Shown here: in pieces, positions 43,439 to 55,923 of the stretch
Layout of the letters: each line of letters begins with the position of its first letter
Numbering within the stretch: position 1 is the stretch's first letter
Source: Cannabis sativa
Lineage: Eukaryota > Streptophyta > Magnoliopsida > Rosales > Cannabaceae
Direction of reading: 5' to 3'
Length of the DNA stretch: 64,000 bases
Assembly: GCF_029168945.1 (NCBI RefSeq)
Contig: NC_083603.1
Span: forward strand, 7,998,001-8,062,000
Notes under the pieces: generated by a model
What the model was told of the DNA's origin: nothing
Databases searched by the model: none
Seen by the model: only the letters and a program-made list of their open reading frames with translations
Position numbers and translations under genes: made by a program

Positions 43439-46400
43439 TACGTAAATATTAATTTTAGGTAAAGTTTACGTTTTTTTTTATTTTTTCTTATTTAGATTGT
43501 ACGTGAAAGTATGACCATCAAATGATTTGTTTTATTAAAATAATATTTGTGCTATTATAATTAGTTATTCAAATAAATTTGGGTATATATAAGTCATAAC
43601 TAAATACTACTTAATATTTAGTTATAGAAAATTTGGAGGAACAACTCATAACTAAATTTGTTCTACTTAATATATATTATGTATTATTCTATTATTTTCA
43701 TAAGCTTAAAATATCATTATTATTTTAATATTTATAATACTTTTTGTCACTTAAATTGTAAGCACTATTGAATATATTACATAACACTTTTTTTTTTGTA
43801 TTATGTTATCATGTTCATAAGATTAAAATATCATTATTACTATAGCTTTCACAATGATTTACAGTAATACTTTTTCTTATGATTTAAGAAAATAATTATA
43901 ACAATAAATATAGTTTTATTCAGAGTAATAAAGAGTACAATTACAAACTTACAACCATGGTAGTATATGAACAAAAAATTGTGAAAGAAACTAACATAAA
44001 TTGATACAACACATGTATCTCCTACTAAAACTAAAGCTGCCAAGCTCCTAGCTTTCTTGACACTTTTTGAAACAAAATTTGAGCAATCAGTCACTATTAA
44101 TTCATTCAATTAGCCACTATAGAAAATAGAAAACACACCATTCAAAACAAAATTCTAAACAGAGAATCTCTAATTTAAAATGTCTTTATGAAATTTGGAT
44201 GCAGAATAGGTCCATGCTTATAGTCACAAATAATAAGATGAAATAAACATGATGAACAACGCTAGTACCTTTCCTTGAACAGAGATTAGAGCTGCCTCAG
44301 TCACTATTCTTTGATTTGAAGGATACATATCCATATACCAAGGACTGAACTCCAACTTGGGATTTGGTTTTCTGGGACCATCTTAACTATGATTCCCATA
44401 GATATAAGAAGAAGCCCTGCCCCATGTTGGTTAGTCATTGGCTTTGTAAATATCACATATGAAAGCAACAAAGTTACTGCTTTTCTAACAGTCGTTATCT
44501 ACAAAATCAAGCATGGAATGGCATATCAATCAATAAATTTGTGAGAGCAAACCATAAAGTCTGATCGTTTGAGTTACCCCTCTTCTTCAGTATGTTACCA
44601 CAATAAATTTTGAAAGATGATGTTAGCATTCTCAGTCTATATCCTTAGTTCCTTACTAATTCTAACACATAAACCAGCAAAAATAGCAAAACCAACTAAA
44701 TGTTCAAGTATGGAACATAGGTAGGAGATTCAAGTCTTAGAAAATTACTATAGCAGGGGTGGCTGCACCGAAAAGAGCAATGATGGATAGCACAGAAACT
44801 TGCCCAACGTAAGTCGCCATGGCTTCAAACACAAACACTCCATAAACATATGGATGTTGCAAAAATTTTCCGGTGACATGATGAGCAAGATTGTGATTTT
44901 GATGTTAGAACTTGAAAGAGGTGTGGAAAGTGCAGAAGTTAAATAAAATTTTAGCTTTATTAGCAGATGCAGGAAATATATATAGATATATATATATATA
45001 TCAACTTATAAATTGAAACTATTATCACTAAAAATTCAAACAGTGGACAAAGAAACAAATGTACCTTTGAGTTGGGAGACATAACTATTTTTTAAAAGTA
45101 GCAGATGCATGTCAAGTGGGAAAAACTTTGGTACAGAATGCAGTAGCCAAAGGGAGCTAGTAAAGAAACTATATATTAAAATTGACACAGCAAATACACA
45201 ATAAATGACTTGAAATCTTAAATCTCTATTCATGACAAATGAAATGTTTGATTAGAATTGTTCACAACATCATGTGATAAATAACAAAGATGACAAATCT
45301 AAAATGAAAAATTCACAATTGTAAGGATTCAAGTATTCAAATCCATAGTTAAATCTACGGTAATTCCACAATGCTAGTTAAATACTATGATTTCAAAATA
45401 GGAAGGATAGCTAAGGATCATGGGAGAAACTTTGGAAAACTAAATCATATAAAGGGAATTTATAACAGTTTATCTACAAAACTTAATTATCTATTTTGCT
45501 AAAGATGAAGAATTAAAATCATGAAACAATAAGCATTTTATTCCATATCAGCATATTCTAAAATAGTAAGAATTAAAATTTATATTCACAAAGAGCCTCC
45601 TTCTAGAGCTTTGATATTTAACCACATCAAAAGTCAAGAACTGTGATGTTTAACAATAGAACACACAACAGTGGTATAAAAAACTACTCAAAGCCACATA
45701 TTATGACTTACCCTATATGCGAAATGAAAAACATTCCAACCCAAGTTACCAACCAAACACTTACGCCATATGGAGGAGTACGAAGCTGTAAATAGCGGCG
45801 GCTCTGAGACAAATACGGTTGGCGACAAGAGAGAGAGAGAGAGAGATGCGGTACATCGATCCTTTGTGTGGAGTCGCACATTATTTCAAAAATTTATTAG
45901 AATCTTGAGGCATGAATTCAATGGAGTCGACAACACTCGAAATCAAATTCCTAATGCGGAGAATAAATAGACATAAGTAAAGCAGAGAATAAATATACAA
46001 AAGAAAAGCAGATTGAATTGGTGGTCGTGGTTTGAGACTGAGGAGTGGCGATCGAAGCAGATACAATCAAGAACCGTACGAAGCTCCTCAACAGGAGGTA
46101 ACCGAGCAAATTTTTCCTGCAATCAAATCAAAATCCTCATCAATTCAAATAAGCAAACTTATTTTCTTAGAATTCACAGAAAATCTAACTAAACAAAAAA
46201 AAAAATGAAAAAACCTAACTGATGAGAACGAATCAACTGAAAGATATTGCTATTGCGGCTGTCAATTTGGGCCATGCAAAGGCGGCGAGATTGGAGTGTA
46301 AAGAAGACTTGTTTAAGATAGGGCCTGAGACGAAAGCTGAGGCGGAGAAGAGGGAGTGAGTGCTCACCATTCTTTGAAGAATGAACATTTGGGACTTCTT

Positions 46401-46792
46401 CTAATGGCCACACCAATCAGTATTTCAGCTTTGCTCTCTGTGTGTGTGGTGGGACGTCTAGTGGCGACTCCGTCAATGTATTGATCAAGAGGTGGGACGG
46501 ACTCGGCCATGAATTTGACCTCGGCCGATAAGATACTTGTTTGGGCGATAAAATCTTGAAGGATTTCAATGAATATTGGTGGAGTTGGTTTCGATAAAAC
46601 TGTTATTTTTGAATAATTTTTTTTTTAAAAAAAAAATCACCCATTTTTTTAAATTGTTTAATTTTTTGGTTTAATTAACGGGAGATCAAACCTATTAACA
46701 TCGTTAAATTTAACAGAATATTCTTTTAGTTTTAAGGTATATTCTGTTAAAACAAGAAATGCTGTTAGATAGACACTTCTAATATATAAAGA
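43439..46792 (-). mobile_element. Helitron remnant H1, unit B
   Basis: As in unit A. The right end 'aatatataaaga' followed by T (46,781-46,793) is the complement of a Helitron 5' start TCTTTATATATT after A. The left 3' hairpin is incomplete. Carries the transporter exons at 44,304-44,894 and other captured pieces; several small clusters of base changes separate it from copy A. Confidence 0.5.
44304..44894 (-). pseudogene. UDP-galactose/UDP-glucose transporter 3' exons, unit B
   Basis: Identical exon structure to 8,060-8,650: first exon to 44,749, second 44,498-44,304, encoding the last helices of a UTR-type nucleotide-sugar transporter ([34 protein letters not shown]). Frame still open, but only the C-terminal part of the gene is present. 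Confidence 0.8.
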
Positions 46793-46864
46793 TATATGTA
46801 TACGAGTGGGGACAGTGGTCCTTGTACTCAAAACAATAATATTGTCGACCATATTATAAATTAA

Positions 46865-47347
46865 GGTGGCGTTTGGTAACACTTTTTTAATCAGTATTCT
46901 GTTTTTAAAAGTGGAAAAGTGAAAATATTTTTCAAAAACATGTTCTATAAAACTATTTTTACTTTTCAATTTTATAATTTGAAATCAAAATTTAAAAAAA
47001 AAAATCACTTTCAATATTTTTTTAAACAGTTTTTTTTCTTAATCAATCTTTTGGATTACAACCAGACACGGACCCAAATCCCCTCCTCACGACCTTGGCG
47101 TTGAACCCGGTTTCTGACCCGAACCCGAATCCAACCCCGAATCTTGACCCGACTTAAATAAAATCAAAAAATAAAAATGAAAATAAACTTTACAGAACAC
47201 ACTTTTGTTTTCTGTTTTTAAAATTGAAAAACAAAAGTGGTTAGAGAACGCATTTTTGTTTTTTAAAAATAAATTTTTAAAAACAAAAATTTTACTTTCA
47301 TTTTGTGATTAAAAAATTAAAAAGCAAAAGTGTTACCAAACGACACC
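46865..47347. mobile_element. hAT-type MITE, unit B
   Basis: Same as 10,624-11,107; ends GGTGGCGTTTGG and complement of GGTGTCGTTTGG; flanks taaattaa / taaatttt. Confidence 0.75.
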
Positions 47348-49285
47348 TAAATTTTTATTATTTAAATGAGACAATTGTTTTTATTTATTATTATTTTCTT
47401 TTTTTTTTGAAAGGTTAAATAGGATCATTATTAGGAATGTTTATTGAACCACATTTAATATTTTTAGACTTATTTAGATTTGATGTTGGATTGGATTGTT
47501 CTATCGTGAATGTATTATATATATATATATATATTAATTTATTAGTTTAATTTGAATTTATTATTTTTTGATCGAATCGAATTCATCTAATATTTTACGC
47601 GCGTCTAGTATGCATTGGGTTGGATCCATCCAGTCCAAAAAAGAAAAATATAAAATATTAATATTAATTTTTATATATACATATATATTTTAAGTATAAC
47701 AATGTAAAATTTAATTACTCATCCAAAATACTAATTAGTGCAATTAGATATTGGATGTATAGGATTTTTAGACATCTCATCCAACATTCGATCTGATCTA
47801 ATTGGATATTCAAAAATAACATCCAATCCAATTCGATTACAATTAAATATTTAATATTTCCCATTCAGTTATAATTAGATCGATCGATTATTATTAGATT
47901 CTATTGATTTATCCACACCTCTAAATTTATTATTATTATGAATAGTAAATAATAATGTTTTTGAGAGGTTGCTGTTGTTTTATTGGAATTTTATATTTCC
48001 CAAACTGTGATGCTCAGATTACTCAACTGCATATACGTGACAGTATCATGGTTTAGCAAAATATGCTTTGGAGTTGGATGAAGATGTCTGTTGGACGGGT
48101 GTTGTTTACAGTCCTATTTTCTCTGTTATTGTAAACGATTATAATCAATAATATCAGTGAAAATTTTCAAAAAAAAAAAAATTGGGTTGTTATGCAACAA
48201 AAATAAATAGTAGAATATTGTAAAGAAATGTGAATTGTATTTATTTATATATATATAATAAAATAATTAATAATTGAAGACTAATAAATGAAAAAAGATA
48301 AAATTAAATAAGAAAGTTAAAGTGGATATCAAAATCCGTAAGAAATAAAAGGTTTAGTAAATTTAAATGAAATAAAAGATTTAATGTGGAGAATAAATAT
48401 TTTAAATAAAAATCACTCTCTTCTCCAAAAATTGAAATGGTTCATCAGACTGGTTCCCAGGTAAGAAGCTTCCTCTTCGTCTTTTACTTTTACTTTTAGG
48501 TTTGATTGAATGTGATTTTGAATTCCCTGCGATGTGATTCTGGGTTTTTTTTATCTTAATTTCGAAACAAAGTTCTGGAAATAGAGAAGTTTAGCGTTGT
48601 GTTTGTTAGCCGAGAAAATTGTTAGAGGAATTTTGCATAATTCTTTTATACACTTTTATACACTATAGATATAAGGGTTGTGTTTGTTAGCGTTGTGAAG
48701 ATCGGCTTTAATCTCGTCAGGCAAAGCCTCGTTAGTCCCTTCTCTCTCTCTATTTTTTCTTCTTTACCGATCTGACATATCAACTTAGATAAACAAATTA
48801 GGGTCTTTTTTTGTTTAACTCAATATGAACCGTGGGCATGAAATAGAAATAGTCTGGTTGTATGTCATGAAACTTTTCAGTGCCCCATTCCATTCATGCT
48901 GTTTCAAGTTTTGGATGGGATTTTAGAATAGAATATTTGGTCTGTTGCATAAATACACACACATTTATATATATATATATATTTATATATGGAGAGAAAA
49001 AAGAGAGAAAGAGAGAGACAGAGAGACAGACAGATATTTATGTATTATATACTTTGTTCTAAAAAAACATATCTATGTTGACAATGTAAATGTAAATGCC
49101 TCCAACAATTAGTAACCTCAAATCTTATTAGTCAATATAAAAAACATGTCCCGTTGTGCTATTATATGCATGCTGCCTGAAAAAACAAAAAAAATAATGT
49201 ATTAATTAAGAAATAAATATAATGGTTATGCTCATGTGTGCATATATATGTGTATATATATATATATATAATAGGATACCTTTAG
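47348..49285. other. Non-coding stretch, unit B, with H2 empty site
   Basis: Matches unit A 11,108-12,753 and then 17,562-17,877 without the 4.8-kb insertion; the join is an uninterrupted TA run at 48,965-48,985. No gene supported. Confidence 0.6.
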
Positions 49286-50581
49286 TTAATAATCTGGAAA
49301 GGCCAATTCCTTAAGTGTTGTGTTCCAAATATTCTGAATGCGTGTCAGCATCTGTGCCTGTATTGCTGTGTAAAACTCCTTCTGATCCCTTTTAACAAAT
49401 GCTTCAACATCTGTAATGCCCTGCTGCAGATCTTTAACCAAGCTACCTAAACCCTGTAATAGGTCGCTTATCATGTCCTGTGGGTCATTAGGGAAACTTG
49501 GAAATCTTGGCATATGGAGTGTATTCTCCATAACAGCAAACGTATAGTAAAGTCGACCTTCCATATTTGTTATTGTCCTGCTGTTAGTGACCATATTATT
49601 CATCAGTACCCTTTTACGGCCTGCAATATCATCGGTCACTATAGCAAGCACCTCTTTGGTGTTCCTAACGAAGAATGATGATGGTTCTATATCCTTAAAA
49701 TCCAAATTATCTCTCATTCTCCTCCTATAGGATTTTCCCAATAAGGCTATCTTTACGATGCTCATTGAAAAGTCAGTACACAGAGTTGTGATTTGCTTCA
49801 CCTCTTTGACTTTGAGGTCTGGCATCGAAGCAATTATGGATTTGAGTCCACACCTTTTGAAGAAAAACCCATTTTGCTTTGCTTTAAGCATAAAGCTTCG
49901 GAACTTGTCTTGATAATCGTTGGTTCTTACATCAAATCTTGGCATAGGAGGTGTAGTTTGGAACATTAAACATAGAATATTAAACTTGTCTTTCACGTCA
50001 TTATGCCCTCTATCAAGGTATTGGAGCCTCACCTTAGTAATCAAATGTGTATTCCTTGGCGTGGAACACTTATTGATGATATGAGACAGTTTTTTGTTGC
50101 ACCCTTTAAACGCTTCCTTTAAACAATGCAAAAACGGTGGAGGTGAATCTTTAGTCTCACCCATCCTTATTAGATTTGATGTTTTCTTTTCCTCAAGAAT
50201 TACACGTTGTTGTAGTTCACATAGATTAGAGTATACCTCTTTTAATTTTCTCCTGTTAAAAGTTCATTTTTATATAATAAATCTTGAATTAGTTTTTTTT
50301 TTCACAATCAAAAACAAAAGAAGACAAATAGAAATTTATATATCCAAATAGTTCATATGATCCACAGAATGAATCTTTTCATATCTGCTTTCTTTCTTTC
50401 TTGAGATCAAAGTTTAAATCAAAAAAGAGCCAAAAATAAATTTATATATCCAAATTTCTAAAACTTACCCGTGATTACAGGTTTCCTCTTCATTTTTCCA
50501 CCTTCGAGTTGATCTCTTATTTGCACCACCACCTGCCATTCTTGAAGACCTTCCTCTAGTTCTTCTTGGAGCTCTATCCAT
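49286..50581 (-). CDS. Unknown two-exon gene, copy B (359 aa)
   Basis: Exon 1 50,581-50,469, exon 2 50,252-49,286, same splice signals and phase as copy A; 1,080 nt = 359 residues plus stop. It differs from copy A by a 12-bp in-frame insertion (near 49,490, adding PSFP-like residues after MPRF) and few substitutions, one of them Ile/Val at the 'AGRKR' site. The open frame kept in both copies after duplication, while neighbouring pseudogenes collected frameshifts, suggests either recent origin or constraint. It lies 1.4 kb downstream of the F-box gene on the same strand. No known domain recognised; basic N-terminus, helical C-terminus. Confidence 0.75.
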
Positions 50582-50999
50582 ATTTCTTTTTGAACAGTGT
50601 TTTTACACAGATTTGTAATATATACTGTATATATGTATATTATATACTCACGGTAATAAAATTGGTCCCACTATAATTGTCAATATTAATATATTAATAT
50701 GTAACTCGATAATTATTAATAAATAAACATGAAATAAGTTTCATCTCGTTTTCTTTTTTACTATGTTTTGTTTTATATTTTAACGTAATTTAATTTTACT
50801 TTTTATTGAGAAATTACATCAAATATAAAAATTTTTATTTTTATAATACAAACATGTTGGAGTTTTTTATTTACTAAATTTTATATGGTATTTTTTAATT
50901 CTTACATTTTTATAGGATTTTCTTTTCATAAAGTTTGATTTCATAGCAGATATGTAATGTTTTTTCTCCTACCAATGAGTTTCTCAATATTTTTGATAA
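50582..50999. other. Upstream flank of the unknown gene, unit B
   Basis: AT-rich, matches unit A to about 50,970 where the A deletion begins. No gene. Confidence 0.5.
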
Positions 51000-51170
51000 A
51001 AATACTAATACCGGCGAGAATCCACCGCTATTACTGTGTTAGAAATTAATTCTGACGCATTAATTACCGGGAGGGCCCGCCGGTATTAGTCATTAATAGC
51101 AGTAGACGTGTCAGTCCGCCGCTATTAATGACTAATATCGACGGGGTATTACCGGAGAGGCAATACCTTA
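51000..51170. mobile_element. Small palindromic repeat, unclassified
   Basis: GC-rich island. Arms ccggtattagtcattaatag (51,080-51,099) and gctattaatgactaatatcg (51,121-51,140) are inverted copies 20 bases apart, with further related words (accggcgag, ccgctatta, taccggga) on both sides. It looks like the end of a DNA transposon or a MITE; no target duplication identified. Confidence 0.5.
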
Positions 51171-51214
51171 ATTGAAAAAGCTAGTTCTTATCATATCATA
51201 TTATATCATAAAAG

Positions 51215-51545
51215 GTAAAATTGACAACTCATAGCATAAGTAGGAATGGAGTGCACCACAGTTTTGAGAAGGACTTCTCGACCACCTATAGAGAATATCT
51301 TTCCACTCCATGTGTGCATAAGTTTTCAAATCTTCTCTTTGATGTTGCTAAAGAGTTTCTTCTTATCTCTTCCGTAATACGATGGCAGACCAAAGTATTT
51401 TTCATGACATTCCTGGATCGACATGGAGAGATGACGATGAAAGAAAACTTGGACTGCCAAAGTAGTGTTCGGGGAGAAAGACATGACAGATTTATCTGGA
51501 TTGAGGATTTGACCAAAATGATAAGTATCCAGAAATCTTTTAATA
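51215..51545 (-). pseudogene. L1-type LINE reverse transcriptase fragment
   Basis: Minus strand reads [12 protein letters not shown], then [20 protein letters not shown], an in-frame stop, and GGREVLLKTVVHSIPTYAMS. These are the conserved C-terminal RT motifs of plant non-LTR retrotransposons (YLGLP, GRxKK, GKEVLIKAV, IPTYxMS). Both ends are truncated; no poly-A tail seen. The 128-codon plus-strand frame over it is a shadow. Confidence 0.85.
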
Positions 51546-51988
51546 GCAAATTAAATATTATCACCCTTTTTTATACGTTAATACATAATAAAATTATTTT
51601 TTTATAATAATTTTTATTTTTAACTTTTTTAAAAGTAAATGATATTTAATTTGTATTTATTTATTAAGTATCATCTATATATCTATATCATTACTTGTTT
51701 TACAATAAAATTAAATAAAATGCGATAGAATAACTATATTATGATAAAAGTTATATTTTAAGAAATATTATTAACAAGTCATTTATCAAAAGGGGGCACA
51801 ACTTGTGTAAAAAATCCAGAAGACAAGTAATATTTATTCTGAAAAATTGCTAAACCAAAATTTCAAAAACTAAATAACACATGAAGTCGTTAAGAAAAAC
51901 TAAAGAACACTAATAAGTTCAAATTAAATTACCGTGAAAAAAAAAGAAGAAGAAGAAAATAAACAAAAATTGGTAGTTACAGCACAAT
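51546..51988. other. Non-coding AT-rich stretch 3' of F-box gene
   Basis: No gene. It would hold the 3' UTR of the F-box gene; several AATAAA-like words on the minus strand. Confidence 0.45.
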
Positions 51989-53233
51989 CTAAATTTGTTT
52001 ACTCATCATTTCTTTATATAATGTTAAAAGCGGTGTATTTTTGGGATAGTTTTTGTAAAAGTAAAAATTAGGTCTGGCCCTCTTAGCCGCATTGATATTC
52101 TCCTTCCTCTTTTCTTTTTTGTAAAGTCCCTCAAAATATTTAGGAATACCAACAATGTCGATGTAATAATCTTCGAACACCTCCTTCCAGTTGATAAATG
52201 TTTTATCATGACGAGGACGAACATCGCATGTGCAGCATGGCATTTTTGTCTGCCAAAAATCGTTTTCTTTCTTATCATCACACAAAATCCTAAATTCTTT
52301 ACAAGTGCACCCTAATCTGCCCACATCATTACCTGGAAGAAACTCCAAAATCTTCATCTTAAGATCCGGATGAAGTTCTATCAAGCATGGAAGACTCGAA
52401 AACCCGGCCTCTTCGCGAAGCTTTACCTTGAGAGGAAACGCAAGCTCATCTCTTACACTTGTCCAGAATTGTTCAAACCCATCACGGTGTTGTACTGATA
52501 ATGGAAATCTAAGTATTGATTCCAGTTTATGATTGTAAAAGAATAATTGAAAAATTATTGATCCTTCTTCTTGTTTTGACTTGACAGAGACAGATAAACA
52601 TTGTTCAAAACTTTCGAAATCCAACTCTACTGTTTGTGGTAATTTATTTTCATTCTTCTTCAAAATATCAGATAGAGTGTAGCAAAACGACACCGTTGAG
52701 GAAAAAGGTAGTTGATGAAACTTATGATTAATTTGATTTCCTGAAATTTGATCATATCCAACGAAATCAGATTCTAAAAAAACAGCATGAACCGTAATGG
52801 CCATGAGTTTGTGAATGTGATGATCATGATAATCAATATTTGGATAATCGGCTAATAATTCTTCTCTCTGTGTTTGGAAACAAATATGCTGACTTTTATA
52901 ATAATCACTATCGTATGGTTTGATATCGATGATGTTTTCTTTGGTAGTCTTCTTCTTGTTTTTCTTCTTCTTCATCATCTTTTCAATCTTCTTTTTGAAC
53001 TCCAAATATTTATTCTTCTTGGTCATCTTTTTAATCTTCTTATTGAACTCCAAATTGTTCTTATTAAAAGTCTCGTCGTGTAAAAATTGGAGCATAAGAT
53101 ATATGTCGTCGGGGGAGTACCATAAATCAGAAAGTGCTATCTTTCGTTTCCATTGGGTATCACGGTTGCACTTGATGCAAACTTTAAACTTATCATCATC
53201 ATCACCCATTTCTTTTCCTGAAAAAGGAAACAT
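51989..53233 (-). CDS. SKIP22/FBXO7-like F-box protein (414 aa)
   Basis: Single open exon. C-terminal F-box at about 281-331 (LPCLIELHPDLKMKILEFLP, then CTCKEFR), preceded by FWTSVRDELAFPLKV, the order seen in plant SKIP22-type proteins (FBXO7 relatives), which have a PI31-like middle and a late F-box. F-box proteins join SKP1-cullin E3 ubiquitin ligases and pick substrates; the target here is unknown. The N-terminus has CIKC and no clear ubiquitin-like fold. A Lys-rich insert at 61-96 is an internal duplication (NLEFNKKIKKM / YLEFKKKIEKM). The ATG at 53,233 is used; MGDDDDK at residue 9 is an alternative. Intact here, deleted in unit A. The unknown two-exon gene follows downstream on the same strand. 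Confidence 0.8.
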   Translation of the reverse strand: MFPFSGKEMGDDDDKFKVCIKCNRDTQWKRKIALSDLWYSPDDIYLMLQFLHDETFNKNNLEFNKKIKKMTKKNKYLEFKKKIEKMMKKKKNKKKTTKENIIDIKPYDSDYYKSQHICFQTQREELLADYPNIDYHDHHIHKLMAITVHAVFLESDFVGYDQISGNQINHKFHQLPFSSTVSFCYTLSDILKKNENKLPQTVELDFESFEQCLSVSVKSKQEEGSIIFQLFFYNHKLESILRFPLSVQHRDGFEQFWTSVRDELAFPLKVKLREEAGFSSLPCLIELHPDLKMKILEFLPGNDVGRLGCTCKEFRILCDDKKENDFWQTKMPCCTCDVRPRHDKTFINWKEVFEDYYIDIVGIPKYFEGLYKKEKRKENINAAKRARPNFYFYKNYPKNTPLLTLYKEMMSKQI

Positions 53234-54062
53234 AATATTTATGGTTTTCTATATGAAAAGAGACCACTACTTATGTTTTTTTTGACTACATGTATGTTCT
53301 CTTATTTATTTATATAAGATAGACGTACTAAAAAAAGATATTTTTAACATAATTATACTCAAATTAGGTTTCCATTATTTAAACTTAAATCTGTTTTGGA
53401 TATAGATCATAAAAAATATCTACCGCCAAATGGCGAATTCAAATACATAGGGCTATCTACTTTGAAAAAAATAATAAATAAATTATAATACATAGCACTA
53501 TCTAATAAACGACAAAGAAAATTATTAAGTTACTTTACCTTCTATTATAAAAATAACAAAATAAATAATCTATCTATATATTATCTAGGGGTAAGTTGAA
53601 AAATGCCTCTTTTATTCATCAATTAATCAAATTTACCTCTAATTTTATGTTTATTTGAAACATACCTCTTTTTATATGTATTGTACCCAAAATACCCTTA
53701 CATAAGAGAATCACATGGAGAGTATCTTGAAGTGATAGGGGTAAAATTGGTACAATGTTTAAAAAAAGAGGTAAAAATGATAGATTTTAAAAAAGAAGGT
53801 AAAAATAAAATAGGACAATATAAAAAGGGTATAGAGTGTAATTTCCTCATATATCTATATCTATATATCTATTCTATATAAAGTGTGGCTATATAATTGA
53901 AATTAGGAAATATAACCGCTCTTCGCGCGGCTAATTCAATTTCTTTTAGTATTATAATAAATAATAACTATTTATTAATTTAATAAATAGTTACTTAAAA
54001 ATATAATTCTTATATATAATAAAATTAAAAATATATTATTTAATTCCATATTATTATTAATA
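53234..54062. other. Upstream flank of F-box gene, unit B
   Basis: Putative promoter region, the same as unit A 19,679-20,507. No TATA box placed with confidence. Contains the low-identity inverted AT-rich repeat 53,585-53,840. Confidence 0.45.
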
Positions 54063-54361
54063 CACTACAAAAAAAAAATACTTCTTTTAGTGACAATTTT
54101 TTTAGTCATCACATAAATTTTTTGTGACTAAATGTGACTTTTAGTCACAACAAAAAGTTACTTATGACTAAAACATAATATTTAGTTATAACTTGTCACT
54201 AATTCAGTTTAGTCATAACTAATTGTAATTTTTGTGACTATTATACTTTTAGCCACGGACCTTTTAGTCACAACACAATAATGATAATTTATAATTGGCC
54301 ACAACTTTTTTATTTTTAGTTACAAATTTTATTGTGACTTAAAGTAAGATTTTTTGTAGTG
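54063..54361. mobile_element. CACTA-type MITE, unit B
   Basis: 299 bp, ends CACTACAAAAAA / TTTTTTGTAGTG, target duplication ATA at 54,060-54,062 and 54,362-54,364. Orthologous position to the copy in unit A, so it predates the duplication. Confidence 0.92.
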
Positions 54362-55923
54362 ATAATTTTATTTATTAAAAAAATAAGTTTTAATTTTATT
54401 AATTATTATTTGGAGTTATTTATTAAGATGTTTAAAATTTATTATACGCAGTATTTTAAATTACTTTGTTAAAAAACTTATCATAAAAATAAATAAATAA
54501 GGTGGTGTAGGAAAAAATTAAGGTGTTCTCATAATGCATTATTTTTATATCCTAATCATTTAAAGTCGTTATCATTATTGTATTGTCTCATTGTATCTCA
54601 TCTATTTTCATCAGCGTATCTCACCCGTAGTCATCATCGTATCTCATCCATTTGTCATCAACGTAGCTCACTTATTGTAGTCGTTATTACTGTCTTTCCT
54701 AAATCTATATCTTAATCTTAAATTTCATCTCGAATTTTAAACATTTTTTTTAATATTTTTAAGACATCGGACAAAAATCTTCATGTAAAATTTTGAAAAT
54801 AATATCTATACCATGTATATAACTAACTAATATTTATATTTTGAAAATATATATTTTTTATGTTTCAATTTGATAGAGATTGTTGAAATTACATTTTTTT
54901 TTATATATATTTATCTTAAATTAAATTTAAATTTATGATATTGAACTTTTTTATTTTTTATTATATTAAATTTTCATAAATATTAATTAATTAAAAAAAA
55001 TCTTCATGTACAATTTTGAAAATAATATATATCATGTATATAATTAATTAATATTTATATTTTGAAAATATATATTTTTTTTTAAATTATGTTTCAATTT
55101 GATAGTGATTGTTGAAATGATATTTCAAATTTTACCACCTTTAAATATTTAAGTTTAATTTTTAAAAATTTATAACTTATTAATTTATATATCTAGCTAG
55201 TTAATTAATTGCTTTTATAATTAATCTATAAAATTACTTAATTACTTACGTTGAAAATCTATATAATTAATTTTTTAAGCATTTATATTTGTTATTCAAA
55301 GGACATATATCATTAACTTTTATTTGAAATATATTTATAAAATATATTATTATTCTATTGTATATAAAAATAGCATACGTATAAAAAAAATTAAAAGCAT
55401 AGCTAATTGAAAATATATTTATACATATAATGTGAAAATATATATCCTAAAGTTGTTAGAATAACTTGAGAAAAAAATATGAAATATTATATCTACATTT
55501 GAAAAATATCTTATATAGTTTAAATTTAAATGTAAATTTAATTTTATTTTTATTTATCATACTTGTTTAATTAAATTATTATTCTAATTTGAAAAATAAT
55601 ATTGATATTGTTTTGAAAAATATATTAACAACATAAATTTTGAATTTTCACAACTTTATTAAATCTATACTCAATTTTTTTTTTCTCTTCATTTTTGAAT
55701 TTTATTGCTAAACTTGAAAAGCAAGATTGTACATAAATTGTATTGAGTTTTGTGCTCAAAATCTTTATCTATTATTTGTTTAAAATCAAGATACATTTGA
55801 ATTTCTACATAGTCTTACAACTAAAATATATATTTCACTATAATTTAAGAAAGAACGTTAAAGGTCAACCATAATTCATGATAAATTTTAAAGACTAAGG
55901 TGGACTTATTTTATTTTGGAATT
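54362..55923. other. Non-coding AT-rich stretch, unit B
   Basis: Same as unit A 20,806-22,370, including the internally repeated block around 54,775 and 55,000. No gene. Confidence 0.55.

Noticed and set aside
51221..51607. 128-codon plus-strand frame
   Set aside because: The opposite strand gives clear LINE reverse transcriptase motifs; the plus frame is its shadow.
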